From Chitinophagaceae bacterium UBA4857 (lineage in GTDB: Bacteria > Bacteroidota > Bacteroidia > Chitinophagales > Chitinophagaceae), in assembly GCA_002399735.1 (NCBI GenBank), contig DHEF01000053.1:61613-125612 (forward strand): DNA of 64,000 nt. The letters are read 5' to 3'. The notes beneath the pieces were generated by a model, which was not told the origin of the DNA, made no database searches, and saw nothing but the letters and a program-made list of their open reading frames with translations. Both the position numbers and the translations under genes were made by a program. Below, piece by piece: positions 1 to 8,474 of this stretch; positions within the stretch are counted from its first letter, which is position 1; every line of letters starts with the position of its first letter.

Positions 1-297
1 CATTCACCATTAATGGCACCTGCTAAAGAAGAATTGAAAGCTGCTATTGAAGCTACAACGTTTCATGCACCATCATGTGCTGTGTACCAAAATGTAGCAG
101 CCAAAGCGGTGTTGGATAAAGAAGAAATAAAACAAAACCTGATTGATCAATTAACCGGCCCTGTGCGTTGGACACAAAGTGTACAGGCCATGGTTGCCGA
201 TGGTGCCAGGTTATTTACCGAAGCTGGTCCGGGTAAAGTGTTACAAGGCCTGGTACAAAAAATTGATAAGACAATGGAAGTAAATGGTGTAAACTAA
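1..297 (+). CDS. fabD: Malonyl-CoA:ACP transacylase FabD, C-terminal part only
   Basis: Only the last 98 codons are in the window; the reading frame is open from base 1 and the start lies upstream. The first residues read HSPLMAPAKEEL. In FabD this HSxLM segment holds the catalytic histidine that assists the nucleophilic serine in moving malonyl from CoA to acyl carrier protein in type II fatty acid synthesis. The remainder shows the usual FabD C-terminal pattern, with PVRWTQSVQAM and a terminal EAGPGKVLQGL motif. A hairpin terminator follows directly. FabH, another initiator of the same pathway, is encoded 8 kb away on the other strand. The identification is firm, although the GxSxG nucleophile cannot be seen here. 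Confidence 0.93.
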   Translation, partial: HSPLMAPAKEELKAAIEATTFHAPSCAVYQNVAAKAVLDKEEIKQNLIDQLTGPVRWTQSVQAMVADGARLFTEAGPGKVLQGLVQKIDKTMEVNGVN

Positions 298-318
298 ACT
301 ACTTTTATAAAAATAAAG

Positions 319-342
319 CCGCTGTAGAAACAGCGGTTTTTT
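319..342 (+). terminator. Intrinsic terminator after fabD
   Basis: A perfect 7-bp stem CCGCTGT/ACAGCGG (319-325 with 330-336) with an AGAA loop is followed by six T residues. It lies 22 bases after the fabD stop and between convergent genes. Confidence 0.88.
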
Positions 343-361
343 ATTTGTATAAGAAAAATTA

Positions 362-1528
362 TTAAAACTGATCTATATCCTGCCAGACAATACTATTGTC
401 GGTTACAATGCTGATAAGCATACTCGCAAAAGCGTTCTGACTGGTATTGGCATTAGTAAAACGGGTATTTATGGTAAAGGCTACACTCCATCCCGTTGAT
501 GTTCTGAATACAAGTGCCTGTGTGCCGGGTAAACTTCCAAAGTGATACCAGTTGCTGGGAGTCCAGCTTTCGGCGCCTACATATATACCACTTGCATAGG
601 CATTGTTAATTGTATTGGGTGTACGCATAAGTTTTAATGTGGCACCGGTTAAAATATCAGGACGGGTGTTGCTGCTGTCAATAGCAGTAAGTAAACGTAC
701 CAAATCTGTCGGTGTGGTAATCCAGCCGGCTGCGGCATCGTTACGTTTCCAGGGGTCTGTGTATACATAAGTCACTTCACTGCCTTGTCCGTAATATTTT
801 ACTTCATTAGTTTTTCTTTCTGCTAAAGTATTGCCTGCTATCTCAGTATTGGTAGCTTTTATGGGTGCAAGTATGTCTTGTTTTACATATTGCTCATAAT
901 TTTTCCCCGATACTTTTTCAATGATACGGCCTAGTATTAAGTAACCCAGATTAGAGTACTGAAAAGTTGTGCCGGGGTCGTTGGTTAAAGTCCTGTTGTT
1001 TAATGTCCATGTAATTAATTCTTTTGCAGTAGCATCGGGTTGCTGAAAAGCAGGATCCTGCGGCCATGCGTTATTCCAACCGCCGGTTGTGTGGTGTAAT
1101 AGATCTTTTACTGTAATATTGGCTACACGTGTGGTATAAGGTGAGGTACCATATTCGGTACCTAATATGGCACCTGTACCAAATACTTTCTGGTCCATGG
1201 TTAATTTGCCGTCCTGAATAAGTTTCATAATAGCAACCGCCGTAATGGTTTTAGAAACGCTGGCTACTCTAAAACGATCATTTATCGTAACTTTTTGGTT
1301 CGTTTCTTTGTCTGCAAATCCGTAACCTTTGCGGTAAACTAATTTACCATTTTTACTAATGGCCAGTGAAGCACCGGGCACATTATAACTAGTCATAAAA
1401 CTGGCAACTTTATTATCAATCGTTGCAATATCGTCTTGTGTAATAACCGGAGCCGGTTTATCACTTTTGGAACAAGCAGTAAAGAATAATATGCACAATA
1501 GTCCTAGAAAATGATTCTTTTTTAACAT
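362..1528 (-). CDS. Serine hydrolase of the beta-lactamase/DD-peptidase family, lipoprotein
   Basis: The 388-residue protein has a lipoprotein signal: a hydrophobic stretch ends in FFTAC, giving a lipid-anchored Cys at residue 19. It is therefore expected on the outer surface or in the periplasm. The body is a class C beta-lactamase-like fold (Pfam Beta-lactamase). SVSK at 90-93 supplies the nucleophile Ser90 and Lys93, YSN is at 191-193, and HFG at 329-331 takes the place of the KTG box. Such proteins include D-aminopeptidases, esterases and peptidoglycan DD-peptidases. The sequence does not decide the substrate, and true beta-lactam resistance is not implied. It is transcribed towards fabD, and a divergent histidine kinase gene lies upstream. 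A second family member with a different C-terminus is encoded at 4882-6687. Confidence 0.88.
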   Translation of the reverse strand: MLKKNHFLGLLCILFFTACSKSDKPAPVITQDDIATIDNKVASFMTSYNVPGASLAISKNGKLVYRKGYGFADKETNQKVTINDRFRVASVSKTITAVAIMKLIQDGKLTMDQKVFGTGAILGTEYGTSPYTTRVANITVKDLLHHTTGGWNNAWPQDPAFQQPDATAKELITWTLNNRTLTNDPGTTFQYSNLGYLILGRIIEKVSGKNYEQYVKQDILAPIKATNTEIAGNTLAERKTNEVKYYGQGSEVTYVYTDPWKRNDAAAGWITTPTDLVRLLTAIDSSNTRPDILTGATLKLMRTPNTINNAYASGIYVGAESWTPSNWYHFGSLPGTQALVFRTSTGWSVAFTINTRFTNANTSQNAFASMLISIVTDNSIVWQDIDQF

Positions 1529-1674
1529 AACGAGGTTTTAAGGCTGAATGAGTGATTTATGAATGTAAAGCTGCTATAATACTCAGTTCCGATAAATACT
1601 TAATTTGTAGTAGTGACAGGGTTATTATGGTTGAAGCTTTTATATTTGGTAAAATTAAACCAACCGCTATCTGT

Positions 1675-3609
1675 ATGTATTGGCTGCGTTATATGATAAT
1701 CTTTGTTTTGCTGCTATTATCAGTTTCGCGTTTAACGGCGCAAACATCAAAAATTGACAGTCTGAAACTGTTAATTCGTGCAGAGAAAGAAAAAAGAAAG
1801 TTATTACCCCTGCTTCAACAGTTGGGCAACGAACAATATTCCATGAATATTGATACGGCAATGTGGTATGCCCGGCAAACACAAACCCTCGCAAAGGAAA
1901 CAGGTAGTGAGTCTGATAAAGAAATGGCCGCTTATATACTGGCTACGGCTTACTGGCGAAGTGAGGTTAATGATACCGCAATGTATCTGATTAATCAACA
2001 TTTACAAAAAGCAATACCGGAACAGCTTGTTGATAGGGAGTGGTATTTTAAATGGTTGGTGTTACGTATAAGGTTGTACACTACGAGTGCCATGTTAAAT
2101 GAAGCAACGGAAGATGTGTACAGGTTAATGGCCGATGCAGAGCAGTATAATGATACGGTGAACCGTATTATTGCTTACAATGCTGTTGGGTTGCTGAAAC
2201 GGAGGTCGGAGAAAAGTGCTACTGAGTCTTTAAACTGGTTTTTAAAAGCGTCAGCTTTAATAAGGGCCAATAAAAAGTTTGATAACTATCCTATCGTGTA
2301 CGGTAACCTGGCCAGGGCCTACTTGAAAATGGGGAAAAAAGATTCGGCGGTATGGTATGCCGATAAAGCGGTTGTGAATGCGAGGACAACGGGAAATCTT
2401 TCATTTTTACAAACTATCCTGTCCATTCAAACAGATGTGTTAAGTGGTGCCGGTAATTATGATGGTGCCGAAAGCGCCTTGATGGAATCTATCTCTATAT
2501 CCAATAAAGTTAGTGCCGATACTTTGTATGCAGATGACATTCACCGGCTGGCAAACTTTTACAATGTTACGGGACAATTTGATAAGACAATAACCCTTTG
2601 TAAAAAGTACCTGGAAACAGATACGGTACCGGAATACCAGGTAATGTATTTAGAGCCATTGGCTGAGGCTTACAAATTAAGCGGGCAGCAACAATTATAT
2701 ACCAGAACAATGGAAGAATTGCTGGTAGCCAAAGAGCTTTTTTACAAGGCCGATTTTGCCAAAACATCGATGGAGATGGAAACAAGGTATGAGGCCCAGA
2801 AGAAAGAGAATACCATTATACAGCAGCAGTTAGATCTTTACCGAAAGGATTTGTTTTTTTATGGTTTATTGGCACTGTTGTTTATAATAGTTGTGATAGC
2901 TTTAATGAGCTTTTACAATTACAAAAAAAGAGAAAAATTAAAACTGCGGATGTTGCTGCAGCAGGAAAAAGATGCGTCACTACTGGCAGTAACGCAGGCG
3001 CAGGAAAGCGAACGTAAACGTATTGCAACTGATCTGCATGATAACCTGGGTGCTTATGCAGCATCAATAGTATCTAACCTGGAGTTTATTAAAACAGAAC
3101 AGGATAATGAGCAAAGTAAAACGGCTATGCAGCAATTAAGGCATAACTCATTGTCAATAGTTGCCGAACTTAGCGATACTATATGGGTATTAAAAAAAGA
3201 TGTTTTATCCTTAACGGCCATCAGTGACAGGGTGAAGTTGTTTGTAAAAAGAATGCAACCCAGTTTTCCTGATACAGAAATTCAGGTGGCAGAGGATATT
3301 AGTTTTGATCGTGATTTTTCTCCCGCAGGAGCCTATCATTTATTTCAGATTATACAGGAGATTGTAACCAATGCATTAAGGCATAGCAGCTCCCGGCATG
3401 TGGATATATTTCTGGAGTCTGATGATAAAGACTGGAAAGTACAGGTGGCAGATGATGGCATTGGCATGCCGGCTATAGCGGCTACTGATAAAAGTGAAGG
3501 AGGAAACGGACTTACTAATGTGCAGGCGAGAGCAGGTGAAGCAGGTTGCCGGGTAAACTGGCTACCGGGTATAGACGGTGGAACCGTAGTAGTTATAAAG
3601 GCGAAATAA
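1675..3609 (+). CDS. Sensor histidine kinase with N-terminal TPR-like region (NarX/NreB type)
   Basis: The frame is open from 1552, but the ATG at 1675 (or 1693) places a clean signal peptide at the N-terminus (MYWLRYMIIFVLLLLS, ending TAQ), so I start there. An export signal is followed by about 360 residues of helical TPR-like repeats, presumably periplasmic. A transmembrane helix lies near residues 393-414, and a short coiled linker leads to a HisKA_3 dimerisation domain. Its DLHDNLG motif holds the phospho-accepting His at about residue 455. A HATPase_c domain follows with an N-box (EIVTNALRHS), DDGIGMP and GGNGLTNV. The kinase probably senses an extracytoplasmic cue and phosphorylates the regulator encoded 64 bases downstream. 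This TPR-HisKA_3 architecture is frequent in Bacteroidota. The signal it senses is unknown. Confidence 0.9.
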   Translation: MYWLRYMIIFVLLLLSVSRLTAQTSKIDSLKLLIRAEKEKRKLLPLLQQLGNEQYSMNIDTAMWYARQTQTLAKETGSESDKEMAAYILATAYWRSEVNDTAMYLINQHLQKAIPEQLVDREWYFKWLVLRIRLYTTSAMLNEATEDVYRLMADAEQYNDTVNRIIAYNAVGLLKRRSEKSATESLNWFLKASALIRANKKFDNYPIVYGNLARAYLKMGKKDSAVWYADKAVVNARTTGNLSFLQTILSIQTDVLSGAGNYDGAESALMESISISNKVSADTLYADDIHRLANFYNVTGQFDKTITLCKKYLETDTVPEYQVMYLEPLAEAYKLSGQQQLYTRTMEELLVAKELFYKADFAKTSMEMETRYEAQKKENTIIQQQLDLYRKDLFFYGLLALLFIIVVIALMSFYNYKKREKLKLRMLLQQEKDASLLAVTQAQESERKRIATDLHDNLGAYAASIVSNLEFIKTEQDNEQSKTAMQQLRHNSLSIVAELSDTIWVLKKDVLSLTAISDRVKLFVKRMQPSFPDTEIQVAEDISFDRDFSPAGAYHLFQIIQEIVTNALRHSSSRHVDIFLESDDKDWKVQVADDGIGMPAIAATDKSEGGNGLTNVQARAGEAGCRVNWLPGIDGGTVVVIKAK

Positions 3610-3673
3610 TGTTTTTGAATAATACTACAAATTGGGTATTGTATCTTAATGGGATATTAAACAACTTTACAGC

Positions 3674-4366
3674 ATGGCAACAAATTTTACCATTGCGTTT
3701 GTAGATGATAATAAAGTGAACAGGAATACTTTTATGCAAAAAATAAAACTGTTGCCTGAACTGGATTTGTTGTTTATGGCCGAAAATGGTCATCAGTGTT
3801 TAGAAGAATTACGGGGTTTGCCGCATCAGAAAATTCCGCAGGTAATTTTCATGGACCTTGAAATGCCGGAAATGGATGGCGTAGAAGCAATACGATTGGC
3901 AAAAGCCCTGTACCCTTCGGCACATTTTATTGTACTGACAGTTTTTGATGATGATGAAAAAATATTTGAAGCAATCAAAGCAGGGGCATCAGGTTACTTA
4001 TTAAAACATGAGCCGGCGCAGGTATTGTATGAATCTGTAGTGAATGTAATTGAATTTGGTGGTGCGCCTATGAGCCCGGCAATTGCCCGTAAGTCGCTGC
4101 AACTATTAAGCCGTTTACAGGCAACAGAGATTAATACCGAAACAGGGGCAACCAAAAATACTTTGCCGCAGGCAATTACCCAGCGTGAAAAAGAAATTTT
4201 ACAGCATATGGTCAATGGCTGGGATGCCAAACATATAGCCTCCGTAGTGGACTTAAGTGTACTTACTGTCCGTAAACATATTGCTAATATTTACGATAAA
4301 CTTCATATTAACTCAAAGGCGCAGGCTATCAGCCTGGCACATCAGCAAAAATGGTTTGACAAGTAA
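3674..4366 (+). CDS. NarL/FixJ-type response regulator
   Basis: This is a 230-residue regulator with an N-terminal receiver domain. The acidic pair is Asp11-Asp12, the phospho-accepting aspartate is Asp61 in FMDLEMPEMDG, and the switch residues are Thr89 and Lys111. A linker leads to a C-terminal LuxR-type helix-turn-helix (TQREKEILQHM through SVLTVRKHIANIYDKL). It lies directly behind the HisKA_3 kinase on the same strand, and HisKA_3 kinases normally pair with LuxR-type regulators, so the two form a cognate two-component system. The target genes cannot be deduced here. The hydrolase gene diverging at 1528 is a possible target because of its position only. Confidence 0.93.
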   Translation: MATNFTIAFVDDNKVNRNTFMQKIKLLPELDLLFMAENGHQCLEELRGLPHQKIPQVIFMDLEMPEMDGVEAIRLAKALYPSAHFIVLTVFDDDEKIFEAIKAGASGYLLKHEPAQVLYESVVNVIEFGGAPMSPAIARKSLQLLSRLQATEINTETGATKNTLPQAITQREKEILQHMVNGWDAKHIASVVDLSVLTVRKHIANIYDKLHINSKAQAISLAHQQKWFDK

Positions 4367-4384
4367 TAATAGTATATAGTATCA

Positions 4385-4430
4385 AGTATTTAGTATGTAG
4401 AATAAGTTATTCAAATACATACTAAATACT
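4385..4430. terminator. Bidirectional hairpin between convergent genes
   Basis: Perfect 15-bp inverted arms (4385-4399 and 4416-4430, AGTATTTAGTATGTA and its complement) surround a 16-base AT-rich loop. It sits between the response regulator and the acetyltransferase, whose transcripts converge here, so it may end both. There is no clear T-run. The left arm recurs at about 8310-8322 in another intergenic gap, so it is also part of a dispersed repeat. Confidence 0.6.
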
Positions 4431-4435
4431 AAAAT

Positions 4436-4885
4436 CTAAAAATTCAATGAACAGTTAATCCACTCGCCATCTAAATTTGCATTGTATTTTTTGTAAAAGT
4501 TAATGGCGGGTTCGTTCCAGTCTAATACCTGCCACATCATACCGCTAAACTTTTTTTCTTTACACTCTTCAATTAATGTGTCCATTAGCTTAGCGCCAAT
4601 ACCTTGTCCACGCATAGCTTCGTTTACAATAATATCTTCTAAATACATACGTTGTCCTTTCCAGGTACTGTAACGTATATAGTATAAAGCCATGCCTACA
4701 ATTTTACCTTCTAACTCCGCCACAAATGCCCACCATATGGGGCTAGGGCCAAAACCGCTTTCGGTAAAATGTTCAAGGCTAACAGTAACTTGTTCCGGTG
4801 CTTTTTCGTATAAAGCCAGTTCATTTATTAATGTTAACATAGCCGGACAATCGTCGGCTACTGCTCTTCTGATTTGTGTGTTCAT
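4436..4885 (-). CDS. GNAT-family N-acetyltransferase (diamine acetyltransferase-like)
   Basis: The 149-residue protein is a single GNAT domain. The acetyl-CoA-binding motif A is visible at about residues 86-100 (IIVNEAMRGQGIGAKL, carrying the R/QxxGxG pyrophosphate loop), preceded by YLED. It is followed by motif B with WNEPAINFYKKY, in which a tyrosine commonly acts as general acid. The spacing and the YLEDIIV segment resemble spermidine/spermine (diamine) acetyltransferases, so a polyamine or a related amine is the best substrate guess. Its start codon overlaps the stop of the upstream serine hydrolase gene by four bases (ATGA). This indicates translational coupling in a two-gene operon. 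Confidence 0.85.
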   Translation of the reverse strand: MNTQIRRAVADDCPAMLTLINELALYEKAPEQVTVSLEHFTESGFGPSPIWWAFVAELEGKIVGMALYYIRYSTWKGQRMYLEDIIVNEAMRGQGIGAKLMDTLIEECKEKKFSGMMWQVLDWNEPAINFYKKYNANLDGEWINCSLNF

Positions 4886-6687
4886 TTTTTTCTTTTGGCT
4901 TTAAATGTGCCATTGGGTTGTATAAAACTTAATCCGGTAGCTTCTTGTTTATCGTTCATATCAAACTTAATACTATATCCTTTGGCAATAGTCAGGTTAA
5001 ATACATGGTCTGATGCCGGTGCTAATTCATAATCAGGTTGGCCGGGTACTAACACCATTAAGGTTTTATTATTACGTATGTAAACATTAACAGTTGCTCC
5101 CTCCAAATCATATTCACCCGTGTACTTTTTCAGGTCGGTTTCTTTTACATCAATACTAGGTGCCAGTTTGCTGAATTTTATTGCGGCTACACTTGGCTCT
5201 ATTACACAGGAGAGGTAATCTATATTTCCCATTACATCTAAATGAAACTGTATTTTAGTCGCATCTTTAACCTCGTTAGGTTTTTTTTCAGTTGATAATA
5301 TCCTGAATACATCATAATGATAATGCACTAAATAGGAAGTTGTTTTTTTACCTGCTTCGTTATAATCAATCCAAAGCGTATCGTTTTCTATAAATGTTTT
5401 TACGATGCCATAACCTTTGTTTTCAAAGTTGCCTGCATACGCAGTCAGTGCTAATGATGGGCGGGTGTTTGGTTTTTTATTAATACTATCTGTATTAGGC
5501 AGCGTATTACTTAATGAGTCGGCTTTTTGGCGTGCTTCCAAATCTCTTTTACCCCAACTTCTATCAGTTAATTTCAGCATTTTATCTGCTATAAAGTTTC
5601 TTACAGCAGTAGTTACTTCCGATTGACTGCTGACTACAAAAATGCCAATACTATCCGATGGAAAAAAACCAGTGGAGCTGATGAATCCATCAATACCACC
5701 ACCATGTTCAACACGGTAATGACCACGATAACTGGCCATGCTCCATGCTAAACCATAAGTGCCAAAATGTATATCAGGGTTTATAGTGCCGGGTACGCCA
5801 CCTCCTGTTGTAATTTGTGGCGTAATGGCTTGTGCATAATAACTTTTAGGAATAATTTCTTTGTCGTTATACTTGCCTCCATTAATCCAGGTGATTAACC
5901 ATTTAGCCATATCATTTGCACTACTGTTAATAGATCCCGCGGGGCCAATTGCATCAATATTACGATAAGGAATGGCTTTGGTTTGTTTATTCTCTAAAGA
6001 GTAAGCAAGTGAACGGTCATCCGATTTTTCTAAGTCTAATACAGAAGTGTTACTAACACTCATACCTAATGGAGCAAATATGCGTTCCTTAACATTTTGC
6101 TCCCAGCTTTTGCCGGTTAGTTTTTCTATTACAACACCTTGTGCCATAAACATAAAGTTGTTGTACTGGTAGCCCTGTCTTAATTCTAAAGAAGGCTCTA
6201 AAAATTCAATTCTGCTTAGCAACTCTTTACGGGTAGCGGTACTGCCATACCAGGATGCATCATGCCTGGGTAAACCACTGCGATGCGTCATCATATCACG
6301 TAGGGTGATATGTTTATTGGTATAATCGTTTTTAAACTTTAACTCCGGTAAATAATCTCGTACCGGTTTATCAATATCTACCAATCCTTCTTTTTGTAAC
6401 ATGCCCACTAAAGAAGCCGTGAACGCCTTACTACAAGAGCCAATGGCAAATAGGGTATTGGCTGTTACCGGTAACTTTTTTTCTACATCACGAAAGCCAA
6501 ATCCACCAGTGTACACCACTTTATTTTTTTCAATAACAGCTATAGATACACCTGGTGCCTGAAAATCCTTCAGTATTTTTTCAGCAAATACATCCAGACC
6601 TTTTAAGCGGCCATCAGTAGGTTTTTGGGCAATGGTAGTAAGGCTTAAAAAGCCAATACTAATACCGGTTAAAATGAGTTTGTGCAT
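4882..6687 (-). CDS. Secreted serine hydrolase (beta-lactamase family) with DUF3471-like C-terminus
   Basis: The start is taken at the ATG at 6687 because it gives a standard signal peptide (MHKLILTGISIGFLSLTTIAQ). The in-frame codon at 6711 is a TTG and would add eight residues. The catalytic half shows SCSK (nucleophile in AIGSCSKAFT, about residue 84 from this start), a YNN motif in GYQYNNFMFMAQG, and VEHGGGIDGF as the third box. This matches the beta-lactamase/DD-peptidase superfamily. After about residue 370 comes a beta-rich domain of the DUF3471 type found in many such Bacteroidota hydrolases. The protein is probably a periplasmic peptidase or esterase. The stop codon overlaps the acetyltransferase start. 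Confidence 0.88.
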   Translation of the reverse strand: MHKLILTGISIGFLSLTTIAQKPTDGRLKGLDVFAEKILKDFQAPGVSIAVIEKNKVVYTGGFGFRDVEKKLPVTANTLFAIGSCSKAFTASLVGMLQKEGLVDIDKPVRDYLPELKFKNDYTNKHITLRDMMTHRSGLPRHDASWYGSTATRKELLSRIEFLEPSLELRQGYQYNNFMFMAQGVVIEKLTGKSWEQNVKERIFAPLGMSVSNTSVLDLEKSDDRSLAYSLENKQTKAIPYRNIDAIGPAGSINSSANDMAKWLITWINGGKYNDKEIIPKSYYAQAITPQITTGGGVPGTINPDIHFGTYGLAWSMASYRGHYRVEHGGGIDGFISSTGFFPSDSIGIFVVSSQSEVTTAVRNFIADKMLKLTDRSWGKRDLEARQKADSLSNTLPNTDSINKKPNTRPSLALTAYAGNFENKGYGIVKTFIENDTLWIDYNEAGKKTTSYLVHYHYDVFRILSTEKKPNEVKDATKIQFHLDVMGNIDYLSCVIEPSVAAIKFSKLAPSIDVKETDLKKYTGEYDLEGATVNVYIRNNKTLMVLVPGQPDYELAPASDHVFNLTIAKGYSIKFDMNDKQEATGLSFIQPNGTFKAKRKK

Positions 6688-6734
6688 AATAGAAATTATA
6701 GTTGATTGCAAAGTGAAATAATAAAGCGTTTTAT

Positions 6735-7961
6735 TTATTGTAAAGCCTGTTTTAAATCTTGTATAATATCCTGCACATTTTCAATACCTACACTCATACG
6801 AATCAATCCATCGGTAATGCCATACTTAATACGTTCCTCACGTGGTACACTGTAATGCGTCATAGATGCAGGATGCGATAACAAGGTATCACAAGTTCCT
6901 AGTGATACGGTACGGGTACACATTTGCAGTTTATTCATAAAATCAATGCCAGCTTGTAAACCATTTTTTAATTCAAAGCTTAACATAGCACCCGGGTGAC
7001 GCATTTGTTTTTTGGCAATAGCATAATCGGGGTGGTTACTTAAACCGTTATAGTTAACTTTTGCAATGGCAGGATGTTGTTGTAAAAACTCGGCAACCTG
7101 TGTTGCATTATTACAATGGCGCTCCATACGCAGCTCCAATGTTTTCATGCCATTGATTAATAAAAAAGCGTCAAACGGATTGGCATTGCCACCTAATGTT
7201 TTTGCCATTGTTCTTACTCGCTTTTTCATTGTTTCTGTATCGGTACCTAATAATATGCCACCAATGGCAGTACCATGTCCGTTTAAAAACTTAGTGGTGG
7301 AATGTACAATATAATCCACCCCAAACTTAAATGGTTGTTGTAAATATGGTGTAGCAAAGGTATTATCACAAGCGGTTATTAATCCATATTGCTTAGCGGT
7401 ATTTACCAGTACTTCAATGTCCACACATTGTATGGTAGGGTTGGCGGGTGTTTCTATATACACCATTTTAATAGCCGGATCGTTTTTAATGATATCCGGA
7501 GCAATTGACGCATCCCGCAAGTCGGCAATAACTGCTGTAATACCCAAGGGGGGTAAAACGTTTTTCATTATTTGTTCGGTACCACCGTATAAAGAAAAAT
7601 GGGATAAAATTTTATCGCCGGGTTTTAAGGTAGATAATAATAAAGTGGTAATAGCTGCCATACCCGATGCATGTAAAATGCCTTCGGCTTGTAAAGCATT
7701 ACCTTCTTTATCCTGCAAACCAAAACATTCCAGTGCGGCAATTTTTTCTTCTGCTTCTCTAAAAGTAGGATTCCCCCAGCGGCTATAAATATAACCATCT
7801 TCCTGTCCGCTAAAACGGCGCATGCCTTGTTCTGCATCATCATATACAAATGTGCTACTGGCATAAATGGGTACTAAGTGAGCATAGTTTGGGTCTTGCG
7901 TATGACCGGCATGTACACAGGCCGAACTGAAACCGTCGAAGGGTAAAATATTAGTATTCAA
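6735..7961 (-). CDS. PLP-dependent trans-sulfuration family enzyme (methionine gamma-lyase / O-acylhomoserine sulfhydrylase type)
   Basis: This is a 408-residue Cys/Met-metabolism PLP enzyme. Visible family features are YSRWGNPT near residues 59-66, the SGMAA turn at 99-103 that contacts the cofactor phosphate, CDNTFATP at 198-205, and the Schiff-base lysine Lys224 in HSTTKFLNGHG. A conserved C-terminal part has RMSVGIEN. Such enzymes make or break C-S bonds of homocysteine, cystathionine or methionine. Sequence alone does not separate lyase, synthase and sulfhydrylase here. The start must be TTG at 7961: an in-frame stop lies two codons upstream and the conserved N-terminus (FSSACVHAGH) begins at once. 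A TATCTTTC box about 30 bases upstream could be its -7 element. Confidence 0.88.
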   Translation of the reverse strand: MNTNILPFDGFSSACVHAGHTQDPNYAHLVPIYASSTFVYDDAEQGMRRFSGQEDGYIYSRWGNPTFREAEEKIAALECFGLQDKEGNALQAEGILHASGMAAITTLLLSTLKPGDKILSHFSLYGGTEQIMKNVLPPLGITAVIADLRDASIAPDIIKNDPAIKMVYIETPANPTIQCVDIEVLVNTAKQYGLITACDNTFATPYLQQPFKFGVDYIVHSTTKFLNGHGTAIGGILLGTDTETMKKRVRTMAKTLGGNANPFDAFLLINGMKTLELRMERHCNNATQVAEFLQQHPAIAKVNYNGLSNHPDYAIAKKQMRHPGAMLSFELKNGLQAGIDFMNKLQMCTRTVSLGTCDTLLSHPASMTHYSVPREERIKYGITDGLIRMSVGIENVQDIIQDLKQALQ

Positions 7962-8109
7962 GAACTATAAATTGAGGGGTTGAAAATGAGTGGAAAGATA
8001 AAACAAAATCGTAAGTATAAGTGACAATTGACAATGGACAAGTGAAAATTTGAATACGCCTAAATGCTGAAAGCTGAATGCTTAACGCTAAATGCAAAGA
8101 AATGAACAT

Positions 8110-8300
8110 ACTGCTGATTAGCATTACCGAACACCCCGATTAAAATACCCCGAACAACGGGGTTAGAAACGGGGTACTGCACAGTGCTCAATAGAATTAA
8201 TTCGACATTAGTTATTGTATTAGCCTCATTGAGGCTTTGCGTTGTTGCAGCACAAGTGAGTGACACAACAGACGATGATAGTAGTAATGCAGCTGATAAC
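8110..8300 (-). repeat. Intergenic mosaic repeat, copy with GTGTCACTCACTTGT centre
   Basis: Read on the minus strand this block contains ATCGTCTGTTGTGTCACTCA, then TTGTGCT, then AATTAATTCTATTGAGCA and CTGTGCAGTAC. These modules recur at 19061-19110 and 63871-64000. It has internal palindromes (GCCTCA-T-TGAGGC at 8223-8235; TACCCCG/CGGGGTA at 8146-8152 and 8170-8176). The rest of the 513-base gap 7962-8474 holds low-complexity AT-rich repeats (CAATTGACAATGGACAA type, GCTGAATGC type, 8352-8373) and the fabH terminator. I see no gene in it. Confidence 0.7.
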
Positions 8301-8351
8301 AAAAGAAAGTATTTAGTATGTAGAAAGGGGCGCCTACATGATTACTATAAC

Positions 8352-8373
8352 CTTGAACTTTTGAACATTGAAC
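8352..8373 (+). repeat. Short dispersed repeat, TTGAACTTTTGAACATTG type
   Basis: A 22-base string beginning CTTGAACTTTTGAAC is repeated exactly at 9838-9859, with a further GAAC-rich degenerate tail in both places. It is a direct repeat on the same strand, one copy on each side of fabH. Confidence 0.8.
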
Positions 8374-8419
8374 TGCTGGAACTTCTTAAACCTTTGGAAC
8401 TTAATAATCTTACATAAAA

Positions 8420-8449
8420 AAGTACGCAACACTACAGTGCTGCGTACTT
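8420..8449 (-). terminator. Intrinsic terminator of fabH
   Basis: Fourteen-base arms (8420-8433 and 8436-8449, AAGTACGCAACACT against AGTGCTGCGTACTT) pair with a single mismatch and a two-base loop. On the minus strand the stem is followed by a run of six T, 26 bases after the fabH stop codon. Confidence 0.85.
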
Positions 8450-8474
8450 AAAACTTATTACTTATAACTTACTA

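Noticed and set aside
362..6687. Beta-lactam resistance function for the two serine hydrolases
   Set aside because: The SxxK and YxN motifs are shared with peptidases and esterases, and the third box is HFG or HGG; nothing supports antibiotic hydrolysis.
8184..8417. Open frame of 77 codons between the PLP enzyme and fabH
   Set aside because: It is made of dispersed repeat sequence (LNIELLELLKPLEL comes from GAAC-rich repeats), and the same DNA occurs in other gaps in other frames.
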